DNA of 64,000 nucleotides from Ailanthus altissimus (GCA_946807835.1 OX327683.1:9863001-9927000), one strand, 5' to 3'. Counted from the stretch's first letter, positions 36,091 to 48,324 are shown. A program made the numbers and translations. The notes: generated by a model from the sequence alone, not told the origin.

Positions 36091-36660
36091 TTAAAGTTGT
36101 TTTAACCTTCTTTCTTCTATATGACCAAGTCTGTGATGCCACAAAACTTTTGGATTTGATTCTATTTGAGTTCTCTTATTTGTAATGGCATTGATTGAAT
36201 CATTCAGCTCTAATTTATATAAACCATTTGTATTTAAGGCTTTTGCAACTAATACATCTCTAAAATGTAACAAACATTCATTTTCATTAAACTGCACTAT
36301 ATAACCACTTTTACATAAGATAGAAATAAAAATAATGTTCCTTGTTGCTTATTTAAAGTACAATATTTTATTTAAGTTCAAAACATGTTTTGACGAAAGT
36401 TTGATGGAACAGTTTCCAATGGCTGATGCTGCAACTCTTGCTCCATTAACCATTTTCAAAATGACTTCATCTCTAGTAAGCTCAAAATTATTCTGCAGGA
36501 CCTGTATAGTCATACAAACATGTGATGTAGCAGCTGAATCTAATATCCAAGAATGATTATTTGAATCAAAACTTAATTTAAATTCAATCATATAACATTG
36601 GTGTATACCATTTCCCTTGGCCTTCTTAAGGCTGTCAAGATACTGAGGACAATTCCTCTT
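36091..36660 (-). pseudogene. Copia gag-pre-integrase and protease, degraded
   Basis: WHHRLGHIEERRLKQL (about 36150-36094) is the gag-pre-integrase signature. The protease has WILDSAATSHVC (36550-36520), where the family active site reads D-S/T-A/G-A. These lie in order after the zinc knuckle. Confidence 0.8.
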
Positions 36661-37448
36661 TCAGTGTCCCTCAACCTTACGGTAGAAACATGTTCCTTTA
36701 CTCTTACTAGTCTCACCCTTCTTAGCCTTCTTAGCTTTAGGCACTGGCTTATTGAAGGGTTTCTTATTAGGTCCAACCTTTAGGCCATTCTTGCGTTGTC
36801 CCTGTGTCATTTGCTTTGTCTTTTGTTTAGTGGAAGCCATAAAGACATTTTCTTGTGCTTTTTTAGAATCTTGAATCTCGTTCAAAAGCTCTAGAAGCTC
36901 CCTCTCAATTCTATTTATATGGTAATTGATTATAAACATTTTATAACTTGGAGGGAGGGACTAGAGAATTAAATTCATCCTGATGCGGTCTAGAAGGATC
37001 ACACCATTTACCTGTAGTTAGGACATCATGTTGATCATCTTGATCACATGGTCATCAAGTGGCATTCCCTTCCTCGGCTTCATGTTGAAGAGAGAGACAC
37101 AGAGTTCGTATTTCGTTAGTCTGGAGTTCATATTGTATAACTCTTCCAAGTAGATCAGGATGCTGTATGCGTTTGAAGCCTTTTCATAACACATCTAGAG
37201 ATCTTGAGACATAAGTTTTTATCCTTTTTACTGTCCGTTCTCCATTGCTTGAAAGTATCATTTTCTTGATATGAAGCATTGGGATCTATATCGACTGAAA
37301 GTGGACCTTCTAGAACGTACGAAATATTTTCGAAGTCTAAAACCAGTTTTAGATTTCTTATCCAATTATTGTAATCGGGCCCTGTTAATGTATGTCTTTC
37401 AAGAAGACTTAGGAGAACTGTGTTGTTTACCATTTGCTCAAATATCAC
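36661..37448 (-). pseudogene. Copia gag with zinc knuckle, degraded
   Basis: Starts near 37448 with MVNNTVLLSLLERHTLTGPD and YNNWIRNLKLVLD, typical of gag in this copia group. The zinc knuckle near 36690-36650 reads CFYRKVEGH then a stop, then KRNC; the second Cys is lost. Frameshifts lie between 37155 and 36939. Confidence 0.75.
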
Positions 37449-39242
37449 AAGTATATCAGTTGTTGAAAAAAAATTAATTCGCTTGTTAGTGTTGTAATCA
37501 ATTTTAATAAAACTGCTAAATCTTATTTAGCTCCCACTAATTTATTCGAATGTCGCACTCTCTAAGCTCAATCCAAAAATTTACGTTGGATTAAATTTCT
37601 TAATGGAGAATCAAATTCTTACTAAATTTTATAAATCTCATATAATAGACTATTGATCAATTAATTCTAATAAGTAGGAAACTATTTCATTTCACATCTC
37701 ATATAAGCTATGATTCATTTATTATGTCCTAGCTTCGGATACCTCACATAATGGATTCTTGGTATCCTAGGCTAGTTAAATCCGAACCAATACGCTTTCT
37801 TAAAATGGCATTCCCACCAAGTCCTCACATAATAGAATATTGGATATGATAGAAATTTCGATCCAAAAATAAGATATAATTCCTTCTAGGGCATAAAAAT
37901 CATATGCCTCTCATAATAGAATCTTGAGATTTAATATTTATGCCAATGAATTAATTATACCCTATATTGGGAGGCATGAATTTAATAAATTTTTTATTTT
38001 TTTGGGAGGTTTTAATTTTATTACCATCTAGAAATTTAGTCCAATTTCATGCTTTAATATACAAATTATTCATTCATCTTATGTATAAAAATATAAAGCA
38101 TGTGGATTGATCAATGGAGTTTTTGAAAATACAGTTCTCAGGTAAACTATTTACCTTATCTTAAATCTCCTTTCGCATCACCATCTGTATGTTCTTCGGG
38201 TTCCCGTCCAACCGCTCCAATTACATAATCAATCTTAAGCACGATGAAGCAATTAACAATAATAAAATAATTATTATTACATGCCATTTAAAAATATAAC
38301 AACTTGTGGATATTTTTCGAAAAATAAATGACACCCATTGATCCACCCTCTAATCTAACATTCATCAATCACACGAGTAAATATTAAATTAAAACATTCA
38401 TAACATTTAATTTAAACAATTTAAATAATTATATGCTATGAATATAAAATGGTAAGTGCCATAATATACATATCTTAAATACATTGCCTTGTATGTAAAT
38501 ATGAAATGTGCATTTGGCAATTAATTAAAACTTTTGGGGTATGCAACAATTGCAATTTATTTTTTATTATTTTTTTAAGCATCATTATGCTTATGTCATA
38601 TTTTACACACAAATTTAAAATTAATTTTTTTATCAAATCAACCAATTTTAAAAAACTCCATGCATGAAATTAAATAAATCAAGTAATGATGATATCTCAT
38701 ATCATTATTTTAATATATTTTGAACTTTTCAAAAATACTAATAATTATCATTTCAAAAATAATAATAAATTTATTTCTTCCATGCCATGGCAAGTAATGA
38801 TTTTGTTTCAAATATTTTCTATGCATGACATAGATAAACCCATCCAATTATAACATCTCATATTATAATACATTTAATTTTAAACAGTTAAAATTTCAAT
38901 TTATCAATATTTCATAAATATTGATAATGCATTTTATGCTAGTCATGACAAATAACCAAATTATTTATCATATCATACAATTGCCAATTAAATGTCTTTA
39001 CATATTTTACTACCAAAAAAATCCTCACATGAGTTTCTTTCCCAAAACCAATCCAACATGTTAATCTATCATTCAAACCATATACAACACTTGCATATAG
39101 TCACACCATATTACTTTTATAAAATATATCATCATATTAGACATATACATGCTTCCAACACAACAACTTATCCATTGAGCACGTAATCAACATAAAAAAC
39201 ATGATAAGACTACAACAAAAATAGTCCCACACAAATATATAG
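37449..39242 (-). mobile_element. Copia leader and candidate 5' LTR
   Basis: Noncoding. On the minus strand GGAGCGGTTGGACGGGAACC (about 38220-38200) resembles leaders of this copia group, and CTCACATAATAGAAT-type phrases recur at 37740-37930. A minus-strand TGTTGTAGTCTTATC near 39215 could be the LTR start. Foldback DNA begins at 39243. No clear primer site was found, so LTR limits are unknown. Confidence 0.4.
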
Positions 39243-39600
39243 TGGGCTTTTTAACTATCACCGTTGCCAGACGGCCGGTCGGCAGTTGTTTTCTGGCGAT
39301 AGTGTCAGTTTTTGTTTTTAGTTTTTTAAATTTATTTTATTAAAAATATAACCAAATACACGATGACCTCTGTCATTTGTAACAAATTCTACAATGACAC
39401 GTGTCCATTCACATAATATTTCACATTTTTGCATATATGTTATTATTGGGGGTAAAATGATAAGAGTTTATTAATTTAAATTTTTCGTCCAAATAAATGG
39501 CAAAAATTAACAGATTAGGGCAAAATTGGATATTTTAAATTTAACCAAGGCAAAGTTATCAATTAACCCAAAACATTTGTGTTGTCATTATCCCACACAT
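39243..39600. repeat. Foldback-family flank
   Basis: TTTTTAACTATCACCGT followed by CGGTCGGCAGTTGTTTTCTG, then GGGGTAAAATGATAAGAG and TTTAACCAAGGCAAAGTTAT, in the same order as 23450-23740. It directly precedes repeat C2. Confidence 0.6.
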
Positions 39601-41391
39601 GGGCACCGCACATTTGTCTTTCGCTTCTTTTTGCATCCGTCTTCAATCCTCACGTACCCTACGTGCTTGGCTTGCCCTTTAAATCATATCCCGATAATTT
39701 TCAATCAATATTCTCACCTTTTTGGCTGGTTTTATTGCTATTTTCATTCTTTTTCTCTTTCTACAGAAGAAATAGCTCTTCTTTTTAGCTGGTTTTAGTG
39801 TTATTACTTCAGGTTTGTGATTTGTATATTCAGCTATTGATTTTATTAGTTTAAGAAAATTGTTTCTTGATTATTTAAATTTTTTTTGATATTAGGATAG
39901 TTATTCTTAATAAGATTTATTTTTTTGGATGAGAGACTTTGTTAGGTATTGTGAGTCTTAAATATATTGTAAAGCTAGTCGGTTTCTAGTTTATTTCTAG
40001 GATTATCTTCTCTCTTTTGTCTTTTTTTTGAAACCCTAACCCATTAATGGCTCTCTTCATTCTATTATAATGGAGAAGCTTGATCATAATCCATTAAGGT
40101 ATAATTTACACGATGGCATTTTATGCACGAGAGGTATTGATGTGAGCAACTTCTTTTGCAAATCTTTATGCATATTATTTATGTCACCACCCTAAAACCT
40201 AAGTTTAAATCTTCAATGAATATTATTGTTGTTTTTTATGCATTAATATGGATTTATTATAACCTATAATTAATTTAAGTTGTAAAATTTATATACTTAA
40301 ATGCCCATTTCCATTTTATTTCTATTCAACTTCAGTGACTCAGATAAACTGCAATAGGTTTTAGTCGGAGGCTTTCTTGGATCTCTTTGTGTGAAGAGTT
40401 AAAAGGCTTTTACCATTTGGGCAATATTGAGTTGGACGAAAGGAGATTTCAGGATTTTGATAATCCAATTTGGGTTCCTTTTGATATGTATTATGCATTC
40501 AGTAATAACTCTAAAATGTAGAGCTTTAATGATATTTTATGCTAAAGAGATATTTGTCTTTGCCCTTGGCATTGAGATTGCAAGCAAGCTTAAGGATCAA
40601 CACCTCATGATCAACTCTTGAAAAATAAACGTCAAGGTAAAGTACTATAATTGGCCAAACCTTAATTGCACCTCAAGCCATGGATCAAGAGTTGAATCAT
40701 TTTCTATAATTGCTCTAAGACTTTAAACCCCCCATGAAGGAAAAAAAAGAAAAGAAAAAACAAAAGAGTCACTGCCATACTAAAATCAGAGCCTATGTTG
40801 AAAATCGTATTTGCTGGATTATAAAAGTCCAGCCAAATTTAGAGGAACCAAGCTAAGAAAATTAAGAACTTTCGAAAAAAAAAAATGTTCAAAATGCAAT
40901 TTATCACTAAATATAATCTTATGTTTCCATTGATTTAAAATTGTTGATTTTTTTTTCAGTCTTCTATTTTACAATCTGAATATGTATGTTTATTCGATTG
41001 TTCATTTTAATATCATATTTTTTTTTTATATCTTTATGCTATGAACTTGCTCGTTGAATGTTGACTAAATCACATGATTGTTCCTGTAGTGGAATTGATA
41101 TGTCTAATGATAACTATATTTTCATATATTCTCGATACAGATTACAAAGAAATGTGATCGTTATTATTGTCGAGAATTTTTGCACACACTAGGTCCATTG
41201 GAAGTCGATATTTGCGATGACCACATGTTATTAACGATTATCAAGTGTTCAATTTATTTTACAATTTTGGTTTTTCAGTAGTTCCATAATTCTAAATGTC
41301 ACGTATTTGTGCTAACTGTATATAATTTTATTATCTTGCAAGTGCTACTAAAAGCTACTGAAGGATCCACTTTGAAAAATTCAATATTACA
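39590..41391 (+). mobile_element. Gene-fragment-carrying repeat C, copy 2 (left part)
   Basis: Aligns with C1 from 18100 to 21360 without the solo LTR. It includes GAAACCCTAACCCATTAATGG (telo-box AAACCCTAA) near 40034 and the captured exon. It is cut at 41391 by a copia element and continues at 46793. Confidence 0.65.
40465..40637 (+). pseudogene. Captured exon 1 of membrane-protein gene, frameshifted (C2)
   Basis: Reads GFLLICIMHSVI, ALMIFYAKEIFVFALGIEIA, SKL, then after the same one-base frame change as C1 the motif GSTPHDQL, and a splice donor GTAAAG after CGTCAAG. The start codon region present in C1 is lost here (a short deletion near 40460). Family identity as for 20467-20640; protein name unknown to me. 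Confidence 0.65.
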
Positions 41392-43022
41392 TGTTGGAGA
41401 TTTGGTGATTCAAAAATCTTAGTTGGATAAGAATTGATATAATACCATAGAGGGGAGTCACAAAAAGTCTAGAACGTGTGTACCACGTATGAAAAAGTTT
41501 ACGTGTGGGATATGAAAGGGAAAGCGAAATAGGACTCAAAGACGTGAAGAAAAGAAGAATGCAGGTACCAGAGCTGAGCCCTATGACACCTAGAATAGAA
41601 ATCCAGCGTCGTGGCGCCAAGACCTCAGCGCCAGAGTTAGAAAATTTGGGTTTTTGATCCGATTTTTGTGTTTTGAGAAGTTTAGGACTTCCAAAACTAG
41701 TAGACTCTTACTCCAATAAGGAATAGGGTTAGTAAGCACGAAATAAACCCTATATAAACACTTGTAAACCCTTTAGTTGAGATTAATCATTGTTGGAAAA
41801 TTGGTGATTCAACAATCTTGGTTAGACAAGAATTGAGATGAATACCTAAGTGAAGAGTTACAAGAAGTCTAAAATGTGTGGGGCATGTATGGAGAAGTCT
41901 AGGACGTATGGGACACGAAGGGGGAAGCGAAACGGGACTCAAAGATGTGAAGAAGCAAGAAAATGCGGGATAGGCGCTACAGGGCTGAGCGCCGTGGCGC
42001 CCAGGATAGCAACCTAGCGCCGTAGCGCTGAGCGTGATTTTGGCCAGCGCCGTGGCGCCAGAAGAGTCAGAAGTTCATTTTTTTTTTCAGGATTTCAAGT
42101 TTTGAGAAGTTTTGGACTTCCAAAACAAGTGGACTCTTACTCCAACAAGGAATAGGGTTAGTAGGCACGAAATACACCCTATATAAACACTTGTAAACCT
42201 TTGATTTCAGATTAAGCATTGAGAGAAACTCTAAGAGAGGGGAACAACTGGGTAGACACTAAGTACTTGTGTGCACTAAGGTGGAACCGTTGTTTGGGTG
42301 ATCATTGTTCGTGGTAGAGTAAGGGTTCACTAAACGTTTAGGTCCTTTTGAGGGTTCTTCATTGGGTTTTCCTTATAAAATCTCTAGGGAGTTATAATAA
42401 GAGAGGCTAGGATCCTTAGATCCACCATGGACGTAGGCAATTGGCCGAACCACGTAAGATTGTGTTATGCTTTTTTGTTTTTTACTTTGGATTCTTGTTG
42501 TTTTTTTTCTTGATTGACAGGTTATTCAGCTACACAAGGAGGTTAGGGTTCTAGGTTACATCTTGGGTTCTTCGCTTCAACATAACCTCGAGAGGGAGAA
42601 GGGCGTTTCCTCCCTCAACAATCATTAAAGAGAGACTCTAAGAGAAGGGAAGAACTTGGTAGACACTAAGTGCTTGTGTGCGCTAAGGTGGAACCATCGT
42701 TTAGGTGTTCATTGTTCGTGGTAGAGTAAGGGTACACTAAAAATTAGGTCTTTTGAAGGTCCTTCATTAGGCTTTCCTTGTAAAATCTCTAGGGAGTTAA
42801 TAAGAGAAGCTAAGATCCTTGGATTCACTGTAGACGTAGGCAATTGGCCAAACCACGTAAGTGATTGTGTTGTGCTCTTTTACTTTCTGCTTTGAATTCT
42901 TGCTATTTTGCTTGATATACAGGTTATTCCGTTGCGTATAGAGGTTAGGGTTCAAGGTTGAACTTGGACTTCTTTACTTTAACCTAATCTCTCGAGGGAG
43001 AAAGGCGTTTCCTCCATCAACA
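41392..43022 (+). repeat. 5' LTR of family A copia (interrupted)
   Basis: TGTTGGAGATTTGG at the start and CATCAACA at the end. A solo LTR of the same family occupies 41791-42620. Confidence 0.85.
41791..42620 (+). mobile_element. Solo LTR, family A, nested in a family A LTR
   Basis: 830 bp, TGTTGGAAAATTGG...CCCTCAACA, with perfect target duplications ATCAT (41786-41790 and 42621-42625). TATA box TATATAAA at 42180-42187. A GC-rich stretch (41980-42065) repeats AGCGCCGTGGCGCC-like words, seen diverged in the other family copies. Confidence 0.9.
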
Positions 43023-43025
43023 AAC

Positions 43026-43037
43026 TAGTATCAGAGT
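43026..43037 (+). promoter_or_regulatory. Primer-binding site of family A copia
   Basis: TAGTATCAGAGT, a decayed form of TGGTATCAGAGC, three bases after the LTR. Indicates initiator-Met tRNA priming. Confidence 0.75.
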
Positions 43038-43074
43038 TAAACGTTTGATAATACACACTTGAGGTATTTAAACC

Positions 43075-43788
43075 ATGGTTGCAATCAAGCAAGAAATAGA
43101 GAAGTTTAATGGGATGAATGACTTCAATCTTTGGAGGAAGAAAGTTAGGGCTCTACTAGTGAAGGAAGGGTTAAACTTAGCCGTGGAGGAAGCTAGTTCC
43201 TCAACTAGTGAAGGGACAACAACATCAAAGTCCACACAGAAAGATTGGGACACGATTCAGAAAAAGGCTCACAGCACCATAATCTTAGCATTGAGCGATG
43301 AAGTGTTAAGAAAAGTTAGTGATGAAGAAACCACTTTGGGGCTGTGGAAGAGACTCGAGGCATTATACATGAAGAAGTCTCTTGTAAATAGTCTTCTTGT
43401 GAAAAAGAAACTCTATTAGTTAATAATGCACGAGGGATCTTTATTGAGAGCCCACATTGACTAGTTCAACAAGATCATCATAAGTATTGAGCAATTGGGC
43501 ATCAAGACTGAGGATGAAGACAAGGCCAAAATCCTATTAAGTTCATTGCCAAAGAGTTATGAGAGCTTTGTAGATACGCTGTTGTATGGTAAGGAGTCCT
43601 TAACGATGAATGACGTCAAGACATCATTGAACTCTAAAGAATTGACAAAGAGATTCAAGTCTGAAAGTGGAGCAGCATTGATTGCACAAGAGAGGAACAA
43701 CAACCAATCAAGGAGAAAATCTAAGAAGTGTTTCCTTTGTAATAAGAAAGTGCACTTGGTGAAGGATTGTTCGAAATTAAAAGGCCAA
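43075..43788 (+). pseudogene. Copia gag with zinc knuckle
   Basis: Opens MVAIKQEIEKFNGMNDF and continues LWRKKVRALL, the copia gag start. Two in-frame stops interrupt it at about 43417 and 43462; the frame goes on through LLSSLPKSYESFVDTLLYG to a zinc knuckle CFLCNKKVHLVKDC (about 43732-43773, pattern C-x2-C-x4-H-x4-C) and a stop. Gag forms the particle that packages the element RNA. Confidence 0.85.
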
Positions 43789-44474
43789 TGAGGGTAGCCT
43801 ACAATCGGTACTGAGAAAGATACCAAAGTTGTAGACACATTGGTAGCCTCAAAGGGAAAGTACACTGGCAAATAGATACTAGATTCGGGGTGTAGCGTCA
43901 ATATGTGTCATGACAGATCAAAGTTTACCAACTACAAAGCCAAGAGAAGTAAAGCTTTAATGGAAATGACATAGCTTGTGAGATCATAAGAGTTGGTGAC
44001 ATAAGGCTGAGGAAACAAGGTGGAGAAATTAGGGACTTACATGGTGCAAGGCATGTTTCAAAACTGAGGAGAAACTTGATATCCCTAGGTAAGCTTGATG
44101 AGGAAGGGTATTCAGTTAGAGTGAAAAAAGGAAAACTGAGGGTAGAGAAAGGACCTATAAGGTTTGAGGGTGAGAAGCACAATTAGGGGCTCTATATGCT
44201 TACTAGGATGGCTATAAGTGGTCCAACGCAAGGTGTTGGGGTAATACAGACCACTAGGTGACATGCAAATCATGCTCATCGAGGTAATGAGGGTCGAAAA
44301 GGAGTGCAAAACATCCATACCCTATGCAAGGTGCACGAATTCCTTTAGAGACAAAAGTCACTAGCTTAGGAAAAGTTAAGTCTTGGTGAAGACTTAACTG
44401 GACTTAACTCTAGGTGATATAGTGTTGGTATGGATCAGATTTAGAAGCCTTCTTATTTAAAAGATTTTGAATCA
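43789..44474 (+). pseudogene. Copia protease start and gag-pre-integrase remnant; pol deleted
   Basis: ILDSGCSVNMC (about 43870-43902) is the protease active-site region (family D-S-G-x). After stops, a piece with SKLRRNLISLGKLDEEGYSV (about 44058-44118) matches the region before integrase. No integrase core, RT or RNase H follows; the purine tract is reached within 350 bp. Confidence 0.75.
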
Positions 44475-44484
44475 AGGAAGGGTT
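44474..44484 (+). other. Polypurine tract of family A copia
   Basis: AAGGAAGGG directly before the 3' LTR (TGTTGGAG at 44485). Family role: primer for plus-strand DNA synthesis. Confidence 0.6.
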
Positions 44485-46792
44485 TGTTGGAGATTTGGTG
44501 ATTCAACAATCTTAGTTGGACTAGAATTGAGATGAATACCAAAGAGGAGAGTCACAAGAAGTCTTGAACATGTGGAATACGAAAGGAGAAGTGAAACGGG
44601 ACTCGAAGATATAAAGAAAAGGAGAGTGCAGGTACTGGGGCTGAGTGCTGTGGTGCCTAGAACAAAAGTCCCAGTACCACGGAGATAGGCACGACATACT
44701 CAGCGCCACGGCACCAGAGCTAGAAAATTTTCATTTTTGATCCGATTTTTGAGTTTTGTGAAGTTTAGGACTTTTAAAACTAGTGGACTCTTACTCCAAT
44801 AAGGAATAGGGTTAGTAGGCATGAAATAAACCATATGTAAATACTTGTAAATCCTTTAGTTGAGATTAAGCATTAAAGAGAGACTCTAAAAGAAGGGAAG
44901 AACTGGATAGACACTAAGTACTTGTGTGCGCTAGGGTGGAACCATCGTTTGGGTGTTCATTGTTTGTGGTAGAGCAAGGGTACACTAAACATTAGGTCTT
45001 TGTTTACGCTCAAAATATAACGTGGCTATCGCTGTATAGATTGAGGTGTCGATCCCACGAGGAAACGTTTGGCAAAATAGGTTGGTGAAGTAAAATATTA
45101 AAGCAGTAGTAAAGGATTAATTGATTTAAGTGGATGAGATAGAATTGTCTATGAATTGAGGAAAATGTCTTATAATGATTTAAACAAGGCTTTGAGAATC
45201 ACAATTATGCTTTATAAATCTACTATACACTTTGATTCAATGTTTATAACTCAATTGACAGTTTTACATCTAAATTATCAATCAGAAGATATGTAAAATA
45301 TAGCACATTTGATAATACATGCATTTGATATGACTAAACGCTTTTGCAAATATTCACACAAATCATGTTTATTTATGCAAGTTATCTAAGATTGACAATA
45401 TATCATTTTGACAATATTGCAGTAAAAGATCAACTTGAATATCAAACATTTATTGCCCTTACATGTTATCCAAGATCGACAATATATCAATTTGACAATA
45501 TTGCAGTAAAAGATTAATATATAAAATAATATAACCAATAACAATTATAATTCAACAAGAATCACATAAGAAAAGCATAACTGAACATATATGAGACATG
45601 AGAATTATAACCTCTGGATTATAGAAAATAAAATAGATAAGAGTTTAATCAAAACCAAACTTACAAACATTTGTAGCTCTTGACAACAAATCAAAGCATA
45701 GAAGTAGATTTATTACACATAAAAGTTTATTTTTTAGCTTTGCCAAGAACTCTAGCGTAAATTACAATACATGTTAATGAGAAGAAAAGAAGAGAGAATT
45801 ATCTAATGTTAAAAACGTCATAAGAGTCTCCTTATATAGGCAATGAATGGAAATATGTCATGTGTGACATCAATCTTTAATAATTTTGGGCCAATAACTC
45901 GTTCACCCACTTGCAGCACGTTTTTGATAATGTAAATGACCGATGTAGCCTCTGTGACCGACATAAAAGTTGTTGCATTTTGTCTCTTCTTTCCATAGGC
46001 ACTAGGTCATGCAAATTAGATGAGTATCCAATAAGATATGAGCAAATATTCAAAAGATACATAAGATTTCGGCCAACAATCATTTTACCCATTTGCAATG
46101 TAATTTAGTCCATGATAACGGCTGATTTGGACTTTACCATCAACATAAGAGTTGTTTATAATTAAGTTAATATTTTACAGCTTTAAGAATTATACCAATT
46201 GAGTACGTATTTTGTGAGATACGGTCCAAATACATGATTTGGGTTAAGCTGGGCAGAAGCTGTAGCCCTATTATATTGTATCTCAATTTTTGGCCCATAA
46301 CATGTTGGATTTGGCTTTTCAACTATTCTTTAAGTTTGTGTAATATTGAGTCATGTTGCTCTAAGTTCAAGAATTTCTTCATTTCAATTTCTACATTGAG
46401 AGTTTTGTTCATTTTACATAAACCTGTGCAAATAACATTCATTAATTACAATTTAAGGAGATCACTTTATTTCAAGCTAAAAGTACAAAAATGCTAAAAT
46501 TAGTGACATTAAATGATGACTGAATCTCTTAATAAATATGCATTTTCATGTGTTCATCAGTCATTTCGAGGGTTCTTCATTGGATTTTTATTATAAAATC
46601 TCTAGGGAGTTAATAAGAGAGCTAGGATCTTTGGATCCATCGTGGACGTAGGCAATCTGCTTTGAATTCTTGCTATTTTGCTTGATATAAAGGTTATTCC
46701 GCTGCGCATAGAGGTTAGGATTCAAGGTTGAACTTGAAGTTCTTCGATTTAACCTAATCTCTTGAGAGAGAAGGGCATGTTCGCCCTCAACA
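44485..46792 (+). repeat. 3' LTR of family A copia (interrupted)
   Basis: TGTTGGAGATTTGG...GCCCTCAACA. A family B solo LTR is inserted at 45001-46559. Confidence 0.85.
45001..46559 (-). mobile_element. Solo LTR, family B-like, copy 2
   Basis: 1559 bp, TGTTTACGCTC...GTTCATCA, flanked by GTCTT (44996-45000) and GTCAT (46560-46564). Other family A LTRs read GGTCTTTTTGAGGG across this point, which fixes the ends. Contains TCGATCCCACGAGGA, comparable to TCAAACCCACAAGGA in the 18461 LTR. A TATA-like TATATAAGGA on the minus strand lies near 45839-45830, so it reads leftward. Confidence 0.8.
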
Positions 46793-47603
46793 TTACAGAA
46801 TTTTTGGTGATGAATAAGTTGTTAAGAATTTGATTTTTTTTATTTCTTGGTTGATATAAAATATTAATATGCAAAAATAATTTTCTTGTTTATATATAGA
46901 AAATTTTCTAAAAGAGATGATAACAACATCACTATGTTTACTTTGACGCCACAAAAATGACAAGCATATAAGTAAATGTAAAAACCAGAAAGCGCCCAAT
47001 TCTTAAGATGAGAACATGCTTGAGTTATGAGGTAAGACTTCGCCTAAAGGCAAGGGACATATCACACAATCACAATATTTCCAATGATATTTCAAATCAG
47101 AAGACCCTATATGTTTGAGTAAGTTTATTTATTTATGATTATTTTTATTTTATTATAATTTAACAACTTTTTTTTAATTTAGGTTACTAAATTATAAATT
47201 AAGAAGCTAAAATTGGTGACATTAGCAAAATTGTGGAAAATGAGAAATGAGGAAAATCCAACCCTCATTGGTGTTGACTATGGCGACCAAAAGTGTTACG
47301 GGGTTATCTATTTTATCTCCTCAAACCATTAAAGATGAGTCCCACATCAAAGACGAGTCCACTATCAAAGAGGAGTCCTCCACTAAGATTAGCGCTTTGA
47401 TAGTGATGTACTCCAAGAATATAAAAAAGGAGCTTGTAGATGTGCTTAATAGTTTTCAATCTTATGCACTTGTGATTGGCATATTGTTGGTTCCTCCACA
47501 AAGTAGGGAGCAATATGATGTAGCACCGGTGAAAATTTTCATAATTGAGCTAGAAAAAGTAGGCTGGTGTCCTCAATGTAGGTTTTGTTTATAAGATGAG
47601 TAT
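46793..47603 (+). mobile_element. Gene-fragment-carrying repeat C, copy 2 (continued)
   Basis: Aligns with C1 from 21350 to 22160. Cut at 47603 by the gypsy element; presumably continues at 53781. Confidence 0.65.
47247..47594 (+). pseudogene. Unknown exon-like reading frame in repeat C2
   Basis: 115 codons with an internal near-repeat (IKDESHIKDESTIKEESS) and a part conserved in C1: YSKNIKKELVDVLNSFQSYA. The frame is broken by stops in C1. I do not recognise the family. It may be a captured exon; C1/C2 conservation alone does not prove coding, because the whole repeat is conserved. Confidence 0.3.
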
Positions 47604-48310
47604 TGATGTGCATCATGAAGGTTCTAAATAAACTCAAGAAGGTGAGCTGAGCGTAAAGGAGATTTCAGATGGTCCAATAACAAGGGCTAAGGCTAAACAG
47701 CTTCAAAGGGCCATAAGTAGTCAAATTGGAGCTATTGACACTTCTATGGGATTGAAAGCTTGCGATCTGAATGAAAACGAGCTAAATGTGTTTATTTGTC
47801 TTCAATTAGAGATTGGGACGTGATTTAGAGACGTTTGGTGACGTTGGGCTTAAAGAAGCAGCTAAGGGCTTTCTTTCCATGCTATTGGGCTTTATTTACT
47901 TCTTATGTTACTATTTTTATGTATTTGGGCCATTTTGAACTTGTTTAGTTTTGTTTTAAAATTGTTAAGTCATATTGGGCTTATTTTGGGCTTTTTAAGT
48001 TTATTAGGTAACATTAGGGTTTTCCCTCATTTTGTAAGCCTATATAAGACATGTTAAAGTCTTATAGAGGCAGTTGCCTCATTTTGGAATTGGATGCACG
48101 AAAATAGAACTTTTCTCTCTCAAAATTGTCTTATCAAGTTTTTCGACTCTTGAAGATAGTTGCTGACTTATCACTCTTTGATCACCAAGAGTGTGGCGTC
48201 AAAACCCTAAATTGATTCTTGTGGCGTCCATACGACTTATCAAGGTATCTATTTAGTTCTATCCTCCATCAACTTTACCATTTAATTTTGTTATAAATCA
48301 AGGCACATCA
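47604..48310 (+). repeat. 5' LTR of the gypsy element
   Basis: TGATGTGCATCATGAAGG...AAGGCACATCA, with inverted TGATGTGC/GCACATCA ends. TATA box TATATAAG at 48041-48048. Confidence 0.92.
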
Positions 48311-48312
48311 TC

Positions 48313-48324
48313 TGGTATTAAAGC
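48313..48324 (+). promoter_or_regulatory. Primer-binding site of the gypsy element
   Basis: TGGTATTAAAGC, two bases after the LTR; close to the initiator-Met complement TGGTATCAGAGC with two changes. Confidence 0.8.

Larger units (their letters stand above)
41392..46792 (+). mobile_element. Ty1/copia element, family A, pol-deleted, with two nested solo LTRs
   Basis: Flanked by perfect 5-bp target duplications TTACA (41387-41391 and 46793-46797). The uninterrupted site is visible in C1 (21350, TTCAATATTACAAAATTAG). Order: 5' LTR, primer site, gag, zinc knuckle, protease start, gag-pre-integrase-like part, purine tract, 3' LTR. Integrase, RT and RNase H are missing. After removal of nested inserts the LTRs are about 796 and 744 bp. 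Other family A LTRs (1444, 22161, 24590) may derive from relatives of this element. Confidence 0.85.

Noticed and set aside
36335..36783. Plus-strand frames over the copia protease and knuckle
   Set aside because: Antisense to the recognised minus-strand domains, with no motif of their own.
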